Assembly: GCA_958369225.1 (NCBI GenBank)
Contig: CATXID010000005.1
Location: forward strand, 62,001-126,000
Reading direction: 5' to 3'
DNA length: 64,000 nt
DNA from: an uncultured Collinsella sp.
GTDB taxonomy: Bacteria; Actinomycetota; Coriobacteriia; Coriobacteriales; Coriobacteriaceae
In this document: positions 44,297-52,845 of the stretch, one piece after another
Layout of the letters: each line of letters opens with the position of its first letter
Numbering within the stretch: the first letter of the stretch is position 1
Notes under the pieces: generated by a model
The model's input: the letters and a program-made list of their open reading frames with translations, nothing else
The model's database searches: none
Told to the model about the DNA's origin: nothing
Translations under genes and position numbers: made by a program

Positions 44297-46528
44297 CTAG
44301 AAGTTGGCGTCGTTGAGCTGGGCGCTCTCGAGGCCGTCGAGCTGTTGCTGTTCGGGCGTATCGGCGACGCTCTCGAGCAACTCGGTGGGGTCGACGTCCA
44401 TGTTCCTGCCGGCTTCGTTGCCGTTGACCAGGTCGTCCGAGAAGATATCGACTTCCATTTCCTCGGCTTCCTCGATCTGGACCTCGAGCGGCACATGGGT
44501 GCGTATGAGTTTGACCGCCGGACGCATGCGGGCAAAGAGAGGCACGTACTCGATGATGATGGCCGAGTTCTCAAGACCGTACCAGCGTGCCGGGCTTCCG
44601 CAGGCGCGGCGGACGGCGTACTTGATGGCCATGACGCGATGGTCGTTGCGGTTGATGTCCGTTTCGGGGGCAAGCATCTTGCGCAGCATGCAAAAACGGA
44701 AGTCGCCCACGTTGCCGCGTGTCTCGTAGATAGAGTAGGTGTGATGCTGCGGCGGCAGCTCACCCGATGTCATCAAGTCGCCAACGATCTGGCGCAGGTA
44801 GGCATTAACGCGCTGGTTGACCTTAAAGCCCAGGTCCAGGCGCACGCGGAACAGGAAGTCCGTGCCAAAGGTCTCGACGGAATACTCGTGCGTATAGGGC
44901 TCATCGGTAACGTGCACGTTGATGAACCAGTATGCCTTGGCGCGCTTGGGATGCTTGTCCAGGATGGAATAGAGCACATCGCGGTCGAGCGTGAGCGGGT
45001 CGGGGCTGTTGGTGAGGAACACCAGATTGTCGGCGAGCACGGGGTAGGTCTCGTCGTTGCGCAGGCGGTTGAGCTGATCGATGTACTTGGAGACGGGCAG
45101 CAGGATCGTTTGCGTGCGCTCAATGGCAGTACCACGGCGCCACACGTACATAAGGCCAAACAGCAGCGAGGCCAAGAAGATCATGACGTAGCCGCCGTCA
45201 AAGAACATGGTGAGGCACGAGGCAAAGAAGCAGAGCTCGATGGCACCAAAGAGCAGGGCGAAGATGCAGGCGCCCAGCTTGTGCTTGAGAATGCCGGCGA
45301 TATAGCTCGTCAAAAGCGTCGTGGTCATGAGCATGGTCACGGTGATGGCGAGGCCATAGGCGCTTTCCATGCGCTCGGAGTTCTGGAACAGCAGCACAAT
45401 GAAGATGCAGCCGACCCACATGATGTTGTTGACAAGCGGAATATAGAGCTGACCCTTGGTGTCGCTGGGGTAGTGGATGCGCAGGTGCGGCATGAGATTG
45501 AGACGGGTTGCCTCGGATACCAGCGAGAACGAGCCGGTGATGAGCGCCTGCGAGGCGATGATGGCCGCTACGGCCGAAAGCACGATGGCAAAGGGGCGCA
45601 GGGGCTCGGGAAGCATCATGTAGAACGGGTTGACGATGTCCATCGCGAGCATCTGGGGATTGGAGTTGTTGGCGAGCAGCCAAGCGCCCTGACCTAGATA
45701 GTTAAGGATAAGGGCCGCCTTTACGAACGGCCAGGATGCGTAGATGTTAGCCTTGCCCACGTGGCCCATGTCCGAATAGAGCGCCTCGGCGCCGGTCGTC
45801 GACAGGAAGACTAAGCCGAGCACCATGATGCCCGAATGGTTGATGGGCGAGAACAGGAACATGATGCCGCGGATGGGGTTGAGCGCGCGTAGGATGGACA
45901 GGTTGCCGAGCATGTTGAACAGGCCGGCGCCCGCCAAGAACAGGAACCATAGTGTCATGAGCGGGCCGAAGAGCTTGCCGATTGACGAGGTGCCGGCGCG
46001 CTGCATGGCAAACAGCCCGCAAATAATGATAATGGTGATGATGATGACGTTGGTTTGCCCGTCACCCAATAGCGCGTGGCCCCACTCGATGGTGCGCAGG
46101 CCCTCGATGGCCGTGGTGACCGTGACCGCGGGGGTGAGGATACCGTCGGCGAGCAGCGCCGCGCCGCCGATCATGGCGGGAAGGATCAGCCACGGCGCCA
46201 CCTTGCGTACGAGGCTGAACAGGGCGAAGATGCCGCCCTCGTTGTGGTTGTCGGCCTTCATGGCAATCAGTACATACTTGACCGTGGTCACGAGCGTCAT
46301 GGTCCAGATGACGAGCGAAAGCGCGCCCAGGATCATGTCCTCGCTGACGGTACCGATGCCGCCGTTGTTGGCGACGATTGATTTCATGGTGTACATGGGG
46401 CTCGTGCCGATGTCGCCGTAGACGACGCCGAGCGTAACGAGCAGCATGCCAGCGGAGAGGGGAATGGCGCCATGTCCGCTCTGACTACGCTGGTCTTGGA
46501 GGCTTGCCTCCAGCTTGTTATGTGCCAC
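44297..46528 (-). CDS. kup: KUP family potassium uptake protein
   Basis: 743 residues, K+ transporter of the KUP/HAK/KT family, with twelve membrane segments in the first 440 residues and a soluble C-terminal domain. GVVYGDIGTSPMYT near residue 37, GGIFALFSL and YSDMGHVGKANI are signature blocks. A GTG at 46528 with AAGGGAG five bases upstream is preferred; the ATG at 46546 has no ribosome binding site. The C-terminus is acidic (DVDPTELLESVADTPEQQQ). Possibly controlled by c-di-AMP in relatives, but no ydaO motif was found in the upstream gap. Confidence 0.93.
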   Translation of the reverse strand: MAHNKLEASLQDQRSQSGHGAIPLSAGMLLVTLGVVYGDIGTSPMYTMKSIVANNGGIGTVSEDMILGALSLVIWTMTLVTTVKYVLIAMKADNHNEGGIFALFSLVRKVAPWLILPAMIGGAALLADGILTPAVTVTTAIEGLRTIEWGHALLGDGQTNVIIITIIIICGLFAMQRAGTSSIGKLFGPLMTLWFLFLAGAGLFNMLGNLSILRALNPIRGIMFLFSPINHSGIMVLGLVFLSTTGAEALYSDMGHVGKANIYASWPFVKAALILNYLGQGAWLLANNSNPQMLAMDIVNPFYMMLPEPLRPFAIVLSAVAAIIASQALITGSFSLVSEATRLNLMPHLRIHYPSDTKGQLYIPLVNNIMWVGCIFIVLLFQNSERMESAYGLAITVTMLMTTTLLTSYIAGILKHKLGACIFALLFGAIELCFFASCLTMFFDGGYVMIFLASLLFGLMYVWRRGTAIERTQTILLPVSKYIDQLNRLRNDETYPVLADNLVFLTNSPDPLTLDRDVLYSILDKHPKRAKAYWFINVHVTDEPYTHEYSVETFGTDFLFRVRLDLGFKVNQRVNAYLRQIVGDLMTSGELPPQHHTYSIYETRGNVGDFRFCMLRKMLAPETDINRNDHRVMAIKYAVRRACGSPARWYGLENSAIIIEYVPLFARMRPAVKLIRTHVPLEVQIEEAEEMEVDIFSDDLVNGNEAGRNMDVDPTELLESVADTPEQQQLDGLESAQLNDANF

Positions 46529-46669
46529 GTGGACTCCCTTGGACATCTGGCCTCTGCAAAGGGCAGCAGACCTTTATGCCATCTTTATACATATAAGAGC
46601 AGTTTGGCACATTGGGGTGTTTTAGACAATAATCCCCATCTGGGGAGCAGTTGTTTGCGCAGGTAGCAT

Positions 46670-46740
46670 TTCAAAGCAGGGGTATATCCGCCGAATGGTT
46701 TGCTGCAATGTGATAACCGTGGACGCGTTCCTGCTTTGAA
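46670..46740. repeat. Long-spaced inverted repeat upstream of kup
   Basis: TTTCAAAGCAGG (46669-46680) and CCTGCTTTGAAA (46730-46741) are perfect inverted copies separated by 49 bases. A CCCC-AGAT-GGGG hairpin lies nearby (46633-46644). It lies in the 224-base gap between kup and the EamA gene. Confidence 0.55.
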
Positions 46741-46753
46741 ACGTGAGGGGCTG

Positions 46754-47665
46754 TTAGGCGCGTGCTGCCTGGGCGATGCCGGCCTTGGCGTTTGCGCGCT
46801 TGCCGGCGAGTTCGCAAAAAATCGCGCCGCCGATGATAAGTGCGGCGCCCATCAGGCGGACCGGTGTTATGGCTTCGCCTAAAAGAACGGCGGAGAACAC
46901 GACGGCCGAAAGCGGCTCGAGGTAGCCGACGACCGCGACGGTCTGGACGGGCAGCTTGGCGACGGCACTAAAGTAGAGCAGGCAACCGATGCCGGTGTTG
47001 ACGACGCCGAGCATGACGACGGCGCGCCAGTCGATGCCTGCGGCGATGCTGGGGGAGAAGAACGAGGGGGCGCCCTGCGTGATGAGCGTGAGGGCCAGCG
47101 CGGTCACAAAGGCGGAGCTCACCTGGAGCGCGGAGTTTTCGAGGCCTTCGATGTTCGGCGCGCCCTTGCTAGCGATGACCATCAGCGCGTAGCAAAATGC
47201 GGAGGCGATGCCGCAGACGATACCCGCAATGGGCATATTGCCGCCGAGGCCTTGGGCCGCGATGAGGAAGGCGCCGCAAGCAACGGCGATAAAGCCGGCG
47301 ATTTTGCCGCCGGTTAGCTTTTCGCCAAAGATGAGCGGGGAGAGCGCCATAACGATGATAGGGCCGCAGTAGTACAGCAGCGAGGATACGCCGATGCCGA
47401 TCGTCTGGTAGGCGCGGAACAGAAAAATCCAGCTGGCGCCCAGCGCGGCTCCCGAGAGGAGGAGGGCTGCGGCTTCGCGGGGGCGGGATGGCGCCTGCAA
47501 CTTATGGCGTTGGGTGATGGCGAGGATGGTGACAAGCGAGAGGGCTCCCAAAAACGTGCGCAGGAGCACGATATCGGAGCTCGGCAGCGCGATGGCAGCG
47601 GCGATGATGCCGTTGGAGCCAAACAATAGCAATGCTGCTAAGTACGTAAACAGTCCGTTGTTCAT
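46754..47665 (-). CDS. EamA/DMT family transporter
   Basis: 303 residues, ten membrane segments as two EamA repeats (about 5-135 and 150-290). LLFGSNGIIAAAIALPSSDI near the N-terminus and GYLEPLSAVVFSAVLLGEAI in the second repeat are typical. Divergent from the LysR gene at 47784, the second EamA/LysR pair in the window. Substrate unknown. Confidence 0.9.
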   Translation of the reverse strand: MNNGLFTYLAALLLFGSNGIIAAAIALPSSDIVLLRTFLGALSLVTILAITQRHKLQAPSRPREAAALLLSGAALGASWIFLFRAYQTIGIGVSSLLYYCGPIIVMALSPLIFGEKLTGGKIAGFIAVACGAFLIAAQGLGGNMPIAGIVCGIASAFCYALMVIASKGAPNIEGLENSALQVSSAFVTALALTLITQGAPSFFSPSIAAGIDWRAVVMLGVVNTGIGCLLYFSAVAKLPVQTVAVVGYLEPLSAVVFSAVLLGEAITPVRLMGAALIIGGAIFCELAGKRANAKAGIAQAARA

Positions 47666-47783
47666 GCGCTGACATCCCCTCTAGATCCGAGCATCTTCAC
47701 TATGGGTGAGGTGGCTTTAGAAGAAAAGCGAATATAATGCATGGATGACATGACAAATACTCATGCAAAGGTGGGGACGTGCC

Positions 47784-48641
47784 GTGGAGACCAATATCCA
47801 AAAGATGCAAGTGCTGCTCGAGACGGTGCGTGCCGGCAGCTTTACGCGTGCTGCAGAGCGGCTGAGCTATTCGCAGTCGGGCGTGAGCCGCATGGTGGGC
47901 GACCTTGAGGCAGACTGGGGTTTTAAGGTGCTTGATCGCAGCCGCGAGGGCGTGGTGCTTTCTGCCGACGGGCGGCAGGTCATGCCGGCAGTCGAGGCGT
48001 TATGCGAAGAGTTTGGCCGCTTGCAGCGATGCGTGGACGAAATGCGGGGGCTCATGCGCGGCAAGATCTGTATCGGTACGTTTTCGAGTGTGGCGACCCA
48101 TGTACTGCCGTCGGTGATCGCGCGGTTTCGCGCTGATCACCCGGATGTCGATTACGAGCTTCTGATGGGTGATTACTCCGAGATTGAGCAATGGGTGGCG
48201 GAAGGCCGCTGCGACCTGGGCTTTATTCCGCGCGAGCCACGCGGCGCCGGCATGGCGTCGCGGCCGTTGGTGCAAGACGAGCTGATGGCCGTGGTGCCAG
48301 CGGACTCCTCGCTTGCCACCGCGGAGGTCGTTTCCCTTGCCGATTTGGCCAACGAGCAGTTTATTCTGCTGGAACGCGGTAGCGACGACGAGATTACGCC
48401 GCTGTTTCGCCGCGCGGGGCTGACGGTGCGCTCCAAGCTGTCGACCTGGGATGACTATGCAATTATGGCCATGGTCGAGGACGGTCTGGGCGTGAGCATT
48501 CTTCCGGCGCTCATCTTGCGTCGCTGCCAGTTCGATGTTGCCGTGCGCCCGCTCGAGGGACATCCCCATCGGCAGATCAACGCGATATATCGCACGGCTG
48601 ACGTTTCGCTTGCCGCCGCTCGATTCCTTGAATACCTCTAA
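47784..48641 (+). CDS. LysR family transcriptional regulator
   Basis: 285 residues starting at GTG 47784 with GGTGGGGA upstream (an ATG 21 bases earlier lacks a ribosome binding site). N-terminal HTH (SFTRAAERLSYSQSGVSRMV) and effector domain; DDYAIMAMVEDGLGVSIL is shared with the LysR at 7170. Probably controls the divergent EamA gene. Confidence 0.92.
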   Translation: METNIQKMQVLLETVRAGSFTRAAERLSYSQSGVSRMVGDLEADWGFKVLDRSREGVVLSADGRQVMPAVEALCEEFGRLQRCVDEMRGLMRGKICIGTFSSVATHVLPSVIARFRADHPDVDYELLMGDYSEIEQWVAEGRCDLGFIPREPRGAGMASRPLVQDELMAVVPADSSLATAEVVSLADLANEQFILLERGSDDEITPLFRRAGLTVRSKLSTWDDYAIMAMVEDGLGVSILPALILRRCQFDVAVRPLEGHPHRQINAIYRTADVSLAAARFLEYL

Positions 48642-48700
48642 AAGCGCGTACCTGTTGTCCACTTTTGGGCAATTCTCGGGGCTCGGCACATTTTCTTGTG

Positions 48701-48782
48701 AAATTGAACTTCCGGATAATGCGCCGCGCTATACTGCTTGCTAAATTGAACCTTGGTTCAATTCGTGTTCTATAAATTGAAC
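48701..48782. promoter_or_regulatory. AAATTGAAC operator array before the XRE-aminotransferase gene
   Basis: AAATTGAAC occurs at 48701-48709, 48743-48751 and 48774-48782, and in inverted form (GGTTCAATT) at 48755-48763. The middle pair forms a palindrome. A -10-like TATACT lies at 48730-48735 between the sites. It is well placed for autoregulation by the XRE domain encoded just downstream. Confidence 0.65.
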
Positions 48783-48803
48783 TTTGCCAGCAAGGAGGTT
48801 CCT

Positions 48804-50324
48804 GTGGCCCAAGAGACGTTTAGCGATCGCCTGCGACAGACTATGTCCGATTGCGACGTTCGCCAGTCGGACGTAATCCGTGCATCGGAGATGCTCGGCA
48901 AAAAACTCGGCAAGAGTCAGATGAGCCAATATGTGAGCGGCAAGACGATCCCGCGGCGTGATGTGGCAGAGCTGCTCGCCCGTATTTTGGAGGTCGATGT
49001 TACCTGGCTGCTCGCCGGTGACGCCGACCAAGGCGAGAAATCATCTCCCCGCAACGATTCCAAGCCCGAACCCCATCCCTCAGCTCAAATTGCAAGGAGC
49101 ACCACCATGCGTACTTTTTCTAAATCCACCAAGCTCGATAACGTCCTGTATGACGTGCGCGGTCCCGTCGTCGACGAGGCCGCCCGTATGGAGGACGAGG
49201 GCGAGCGCATCCTCAAGCTCAACATTGGCAACCCCGCCCCCTTTGGTTTCCGCACGCCCGATGAGGTCATTAAGGACATGCGCCAGCAGCTGCCCGACTG
49301 CGAGGGCTATTCCAACTCGCGCGGCCTGTTCTCCGCGCGCAAGGCGATTATGCAGTACTCGCAGATCAAGGGCCTGCCCAACGTTCAGATGGAGCACATC
49401 TACACGGGCAACGGCGTGTCCGAGCTCATTCAGCTTTCGATGAACGCGCTGCTCGACAACGGCGACGAGATTCTGATCCCCAGCCCCGACTATCCGCTCT
49501 GGACGGCGTGCGCAACCCTTGCCGGCGGTCATCCCGTGCACTATCTGTGCGATGAGCAGGCGGATTGGTATCCCGACCTGGAGGATATGGAGTCCAAGAT
49601 CACGAGCGCGACCAAGGCCCTCGTCATCATCAACCCCAACAACCCCACGGGCTCGGTCTACCCGCGCGAGGTGCTCGAGGGCATCGTCGAGGTTGCGCGC
49701 AGGCACCAGCTGATGATCTTTGCCGATGAGATTTACGACCGTCTGTGCATGGACGGCTACGAGCACGTCTCGATTGCCTCGCTCGCCCCCGATCTGCCCT
49801 GCGTTACCTTTAGCGGCCTGTCCAAGTCGCACATGATTGCGGGCTATCGCATTGGCTGGATGGTGCTTTCGGGCAACCAGCGCTGCATGAGCGACTTCAT
49901 CATGGGCATCAACATGCTCTCCAACATGCGCCTGTGCTCCAACGTGCCGGCCCAGTCGATCGTCCAGACGGCGCTCGGCGGCCATCAGTCGGTTAACGAC
50001 TACATCCGACCCGGCGGTCGTGTCTACGAGCAGCGCAACTTTGTGTATGAGGCGCTCAATAAGATTGACGGCATCTCGGTGGTTAAGCCGCGTGCGGCGT
50101 TCTACATCTTCCCCAAGATGGATGTGAAGAAGTTCAACATCACCGATGACGAGCAGTTCGCCCTTGACCTGCTGCACGAGAAGAAGATCCTGATCACGCG
50201 CGGCGGCGGCTTTAACTGGGCCGAGCCCGATCACTTCCGCATCGTGTACCTGCCGCGCATGGAAGTACTCAAAGAGTCGCTCGAAGATCTCGCCGACTTC
50301 TTCGATCACTACCGCCAGAGCTAG
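48804..50324 (+). CDS. XRE-type DNA-binding domain fused to AlaA-like aminotransferase
   Basis: 506 residues. An XRE-like HTH covers about residues 5-70 (QSDVIRASEMLGKKLGKSQM), followed by a linker to about 100. A fold type I PLP aminotransferase runs from 102 onward: GLFSARKAIMQYSQ, INPNNPTGSVYP, ADEIYDRL and the PLP lysine in SGLSKSHMIAGYR. The second part is like E. coli AlaA (alanine:2-oxoglutarate). Start GTG 48804 follows AAGGAGG. A second perfect site, AAGGAGCACCACC before ATG 49107 (MRTFSKST), fits a standalone aminotransferase, so two products are likely. Confidence 0.88.
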   Translation: MAQETFSDRLRQTMSDCDVRQSDVIRASEMLGKKLGKSQMSQYVSGKTIPRRDVAELLARILEVDVTWLLAGDADQGEKSSPRNDSKPEPHPSAQIARSTTMRTFSKSTKLDNVLYDVRGPVVDEAARMEDEGERILKLNIGNPAPFGFRTPDEVIKDMRQQLPDCEGYSNSRGLFSARKAIMQYSQIKGLPNVQMEHIYTGNGVSELIQLSMNALLDNGDEILIPSPDYPLWTACATLAGGHPVHYLCDEQADWYPDLEDMESKITSATKALVIINPNNPTGSVYPREVLEGIVEVARRHQLMIFADEIYDRLCMDGYEHVSIASLAPDLPCVTFSGLSKSHMIAGYRIGWMVLSGNQRCMSDFIMGINMLSNMRLCSNVPAQSIVQTALGGHQSVNDYIRPGGRVYEQRNFVYEALNKIDGISVVKPRAAFYIFPKMDVKKFNITDDEQFALDLLHEKKILITRGGGFNWAEPDHFRIVYLPRMEVLKESLEDLADFFDHYRQS

Positions 50325-50347
50325 TGGGATAGAAGCTCCGCACTATG

Positions 50348-50385
50348 AAAAGCTCCCTGCAGTTGTTTTGCTGCAGGGAGCTTTC
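50348..50385. terminator. Terminator between aminotransferase and def genes
   Basis: AAAGCTCCCTGCAG (50349-50362) and CTGCAGGGAGCTTT (50371-50384); A- and T-rich flanks make it usable in both directions. Confidence 0.8.
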
Positions 50386-50399
50386 CTGAATCGGCGGAA

Positions 50400-50810
50400 C
50401 TATATAACAATCCCGTTGCAGTGGTCGATTTCGTGCTGGATGATCTCGGCGGTGTAGCCCGAGAAGTTCTTGATGCGGTGGACGAAGTTCTCGTCCAGAT
50501 ATTCCACCTTAATGCGGCGATAACGAGTGCAGGGACGCTCGCCGACGAGCGAAAGACATCCTTCGCTCGTCTGGTAGGCATTGACCTGCTCAAGAATCTG
50601 CGGGTTGTACATAAGCAGCGACTTGCTGCCGTCCTTTACGCAGATGATGCGTTTGCGCACGCCGATCATGTTGGCGGCGAGGCCCACGCACTCGTGCTCA
50701 TGCTCGTGGAGCGTATCCAGGAGATCCTGCCCGGTCGCGGCATCGTCAGGTCCCGCCTCTTCGGAAGGCAGACGCAAAAAGAACTCGGATTTCATGATGG
50801 GCTTAATCAT
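50400..50810 (-). CDS. def: Peptide deformylase
   Basis: Removes the N-formyl group from nascent proteins. 136 residues, shorter than the usual 150-190. Motif 2 EGCLS (83-87, metal Cys) and motif 3 HEIDH (126-130) are intact; motif 1 is GLAANM (43-48), with Met in place of Gln. AAGGAGCCCGCC precedes the ATG. The metal and catalytic residues argue for activity, in contrast to the protein at 42698. The Gln to Met change in motif 1 is unusual. Confidence 0.87.
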   Translation of the reverse strand: MIKPIMKSEFFLRLPSEEAGPDDAATGQDLLDTLHEHEHECVGLAANMIGVRKRIICVKDGSKSLLMYNPQILEQVNAYQTSEGCLSLVGERPCTRYRRIKVEYLDENFVHRIKNFSGYTAEIIQHEIDHCNGIVI

Positions 50811-51023
50811 GGCGGGCTCCTTAGGGTGGACACGTTTGGTTCAGGCCATGATACCGCGACATGTCGCATTAATGTGTGCACATAGATTCTGCAGCTAGAG
50901 TGGCGGGCGACACCATAAACTAATGGGCGTTTTGCCGAGAGGCATGAATGTTTAAGCGCAAAGAGTGCGCGACGGGCCCCGCGAATGGGGCGATGATGCC
51001 CGAGAGGGCCAAGAAGGAGTCTC

Positions 51024-51914
51024 ATGTCTGAGAACGAAGAGATCATGAACGAGACCGAGAACGAGACCATGGCTGCCGAGGTTGAGGCAGTCGAGACCGT
51101 GGAGACCGAAGCTGCCGAGGTTGAGGCTGCTGACGAGGTTTCCGCCGAGGAGGAGGCCGAGGTTGTCGAGGCCGCCGTTGATTACGATGACGAAGAGCTG
51201 ATGGACAAGATGCAGAAGGCCGCCCGCCTGCTGCGTAGCCGTCGCTTTGCTATTTCCAAGGAGGAGGAGGCCAAGGCCGAGCGCATGGCGAACATCGAGC
51301 GCGCCATCAAGCTTCTTGACCTCAAGCCCAAGATGGAGCAGAAGGAAATGTCCGACCTGCTGGGCATGCGCCTCCGCGAGCTCGATGGTCTGATGGCCGA
51401 GGCCGAGGCTGCCGATCTGGTCGGCCGCATCGACGACGCCGAGGGCGATATGCGCAAGATCGTCGTCTTCGCTGCCGAGGATGCCGCTGAGGGCCTGGTC
51501 GAGCTTGCCAACAAGAAGGAGAAGCTTCTGCCCGAGCTTTCTTACAAGGAGGCCACCGAGCTGATGGCCGCCCTCGATAAGGTTATTGCTCCGCTCGTCG
51601 CCATGGGCCTGGACGAGGACCGCGGTCCTCGCGGCGGCCGTGACGATCGCGGTGGTCGTGGCGGCGACCGTGGCGGTCGCGGCGGCTTTGGCGATCGCGG
51701 TGGCCGTGGCGGTGACCGCGGCGGTCGCGGTGGCGATCGCGGTGGCCGTGGCGGCTTTGGTGACCGTGGTGGCGACCGTGGCGGTCGCGGCGGCTTTGGT
51801 GGCAACCGTGGCGGCTATGGCGACCGCGGCGGCAACCGTGGCGGCTTCGGCGGCAACCGTGGTAACGACCGCGGCGGTCGCAACGGTGGCGGCTTCCGCG
51901 GCAACCGCTTTTAG
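51024..51914 (+). CDS. RGG-repeat protein with predicted winged-helix core
   Basis: 296 residues in three parts: an acidic disordered N-terminus (1-62, mostly Glu, Ala and Val), a helical/winged-helix-like core (about 62-195; MDKMQKAARLLRSRRFAI, KEMSDLLGMRLRELDGLMAE) and a C-terminal tail (200-296) made of RGG, DRGG, GGFG and NRGG repeats. RGG tails bind RNA and promote condensate formation in eukaryotic proteins; bacterial RGG tails are uncommon. The core resembles MarR-type folds. AAGAAGGAGTCTC precedes the ATG. A strong double hairpin follows. Molecular function not established. Confidence 0.8.
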   Translation: MSENEEIMNETENETMAAEVEAVETVETEAAEVEAADEVSAEEEAEVVEAAVDYDDEELMDKMQKAARLLRSRRFAISKEEEAKAERMANIERAIKLLDLKPKMEQKEMSDLLGMRLRELDGLMAEAEAADLVGRIDDAEGDMRKIVVFAAEDAAEGLVELANKKEKLLPELSYKEATELMAALDKVIAPLVAMGLDEDRGPRGGRDDRGGRGGDRGGRGGFGDRGGRGGDRGGRGGDRGGRGGFGDRGGDRGGRGGFGGNRGGYGDRGGNRGGFGGNRGNDRGGRNGGGFRGNRF

Positions 51915-51915
51915 G

Positions 51916-52055
51916 GTTACGCGGTTCTACGAACCGCGTAACTAGTTGACGCTGCGCGCCTCCCAGAGCGACAATTTGTCATTCAAAAGGCAGGGCATGA
52001 CCAGAAGGTCTATGCCCTGCCTTTTTCATGCCAACTTGTTTGCTCTGGGAGGCGC
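51916..52055. terminator. Nested hairpins downstream of the RGG gene
   Basis: GTTACGCGGTTC/GAACCGCGTAAC (51916-51942) is followed by a terminator, AAAAGGCAGGGCAT (51985-51998) pairing with ATGCCCTGCCTTTTT. That in turn lies inside a 14-bp perfect inverted repeat, GCGCCTCCCAGAGC (51956-51969) and GCTCTGGGAGGCGC (52042-52055). The outer repeat is more than termination needs. This and the following two palindromes fill the 322-base gap before pdxT. Confidence 0.75.
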
Positions 52056-52096
52056 TCGCTGTCGTTGCCGAAACATCGGCGTTGCCTTTGTTGCCA

Positions 52097-52152
52097 TAGT
52101 CGTTGGGGACGCTCTTGTTTGACTAGTCGTTTAAGAACGTCCCCAACGACTA
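52097..52152. repeat. Intergenic palindrome, GGGGACG type, second copy
   Basis: TAGTCGTTGGGGACG (52097-52111) and CGTCCCCAACGACTA (52138-52152), centre CTCTTGTTTGACTAGTC and neighbouring bases. Related to 9511-9568. Confidence 0.75.
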
Positions 52153-52161
52153 CATAGAATG

Positions 52162-52223
52162 AGAGTGGATAATCTCCCGGTTTGAGCCTGCATTCAAGCT
52201 CAAAGTGAGAGATTATCCACTCT
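52162..52223. repeat. Compound palindrome next to pdxT
   Basis: AGAGTGGATAATCTC (52162-52176) and GAGATTATCCACTCT (52209-52223) are 15-bp arms; inside, TTTGAGC and GCTCAAA form a second stem. Different core from the GGGGACG elements. Could terminate pdxT on the minus strand. Confidence 0.65.
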
Positions 52224-52237
52224 TGTTTCTGTTTTAC

Positions 52238-52825
52238 CTACATTTGTAGGAACAGTTCGTGGAGGCGGGTGTCTTCGTCGAGTTCGGGGTGGAAGGTTAC
52301 GCCGAGCTGGTTGCCCTGGCGGGCGGCGACGATGCGGCCATCGACCTCTGCCAGGGCCTTGGCGTCGCCGTGGACCTCGACGATGCGGGGCGCGCGGATA
52401 AACGTCAGCGGCACTTCACCGTCGATGCCGTCTACCTGTCCCTTGGTGCGAAAACTGCCGAGCTGTCTGCCATAGGCATTGCGTTCGACAAGTACATCCA
52501 TGGTTGCCAAACGCGGCGTGCCCTTATCGTCATGGGCGGCAAGGTCGTGAGCCAGCAGAATCAGGCCGGCGCAGGTGCCCAGGACGGGCATGCCTTCAGC
52601 GATGCGGGCACGAAGCTCCTCGAGCATGCCCAACTCATCAAGCAGTTTCCCTTGAACGGTAGACTCGCCGCCGGGAAGTACCAGACGGTCAAAGTTCTGC
52701 TTCAAATCAGCTGCCTGCCTCAGCTCAATACAACGTGCGCCCAGCTCGGACAGCCTCGCCTCGTGCTCGGCAAAAGCACCTTGGACCGCCAACACGGCGA
52801 CCGTCTGGTCTGCGTAATCGCTCAT
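52238..52825 (-). CDS. pdxT: Pyridoxal 5'-phosphate synthase glutaminase subunit
   Basis: Provides ammonia from glutamine to PdxS in the DXP-independent vitamin B6 pathway. 195 residues: AVQGAFAEHEARL, PGGESTV, nucleophile Cys in GTCAGLILLA, and the HPE triad end in TFHPELDEDTR. AGAAAGGATCGC precedes the ATG. It follows pdxS by 20 bases. Confidence 0.96.
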   Translation of the reverse strand: MSDYADQTVAVLAVQGAFAEHEARLSELGARCIELRQAADLKQNFDRLVLPGGESTVQGKLLDELGMLEELRARIAEGMPVLGTCAGLILLAHDLAAHDDKGTPRLATMDVLVERNAYGRQLGSFRTKGQVDGIDGEVPLTFIRAPRIVEVHGDAKALAEVDGRIVAARQGNQLGVTFHPELDEDTRLHELFLQM

Positions 52826-52845
52826 GTGCGATCCTTTCTGCCGGA

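Noticed and set aside
46547..46753. c-di-AMP (ydaO) riboswitch before kup
   Set aside because: None of the conserved ydaO segments was found; only an inverted repeat and small hairpins are present.
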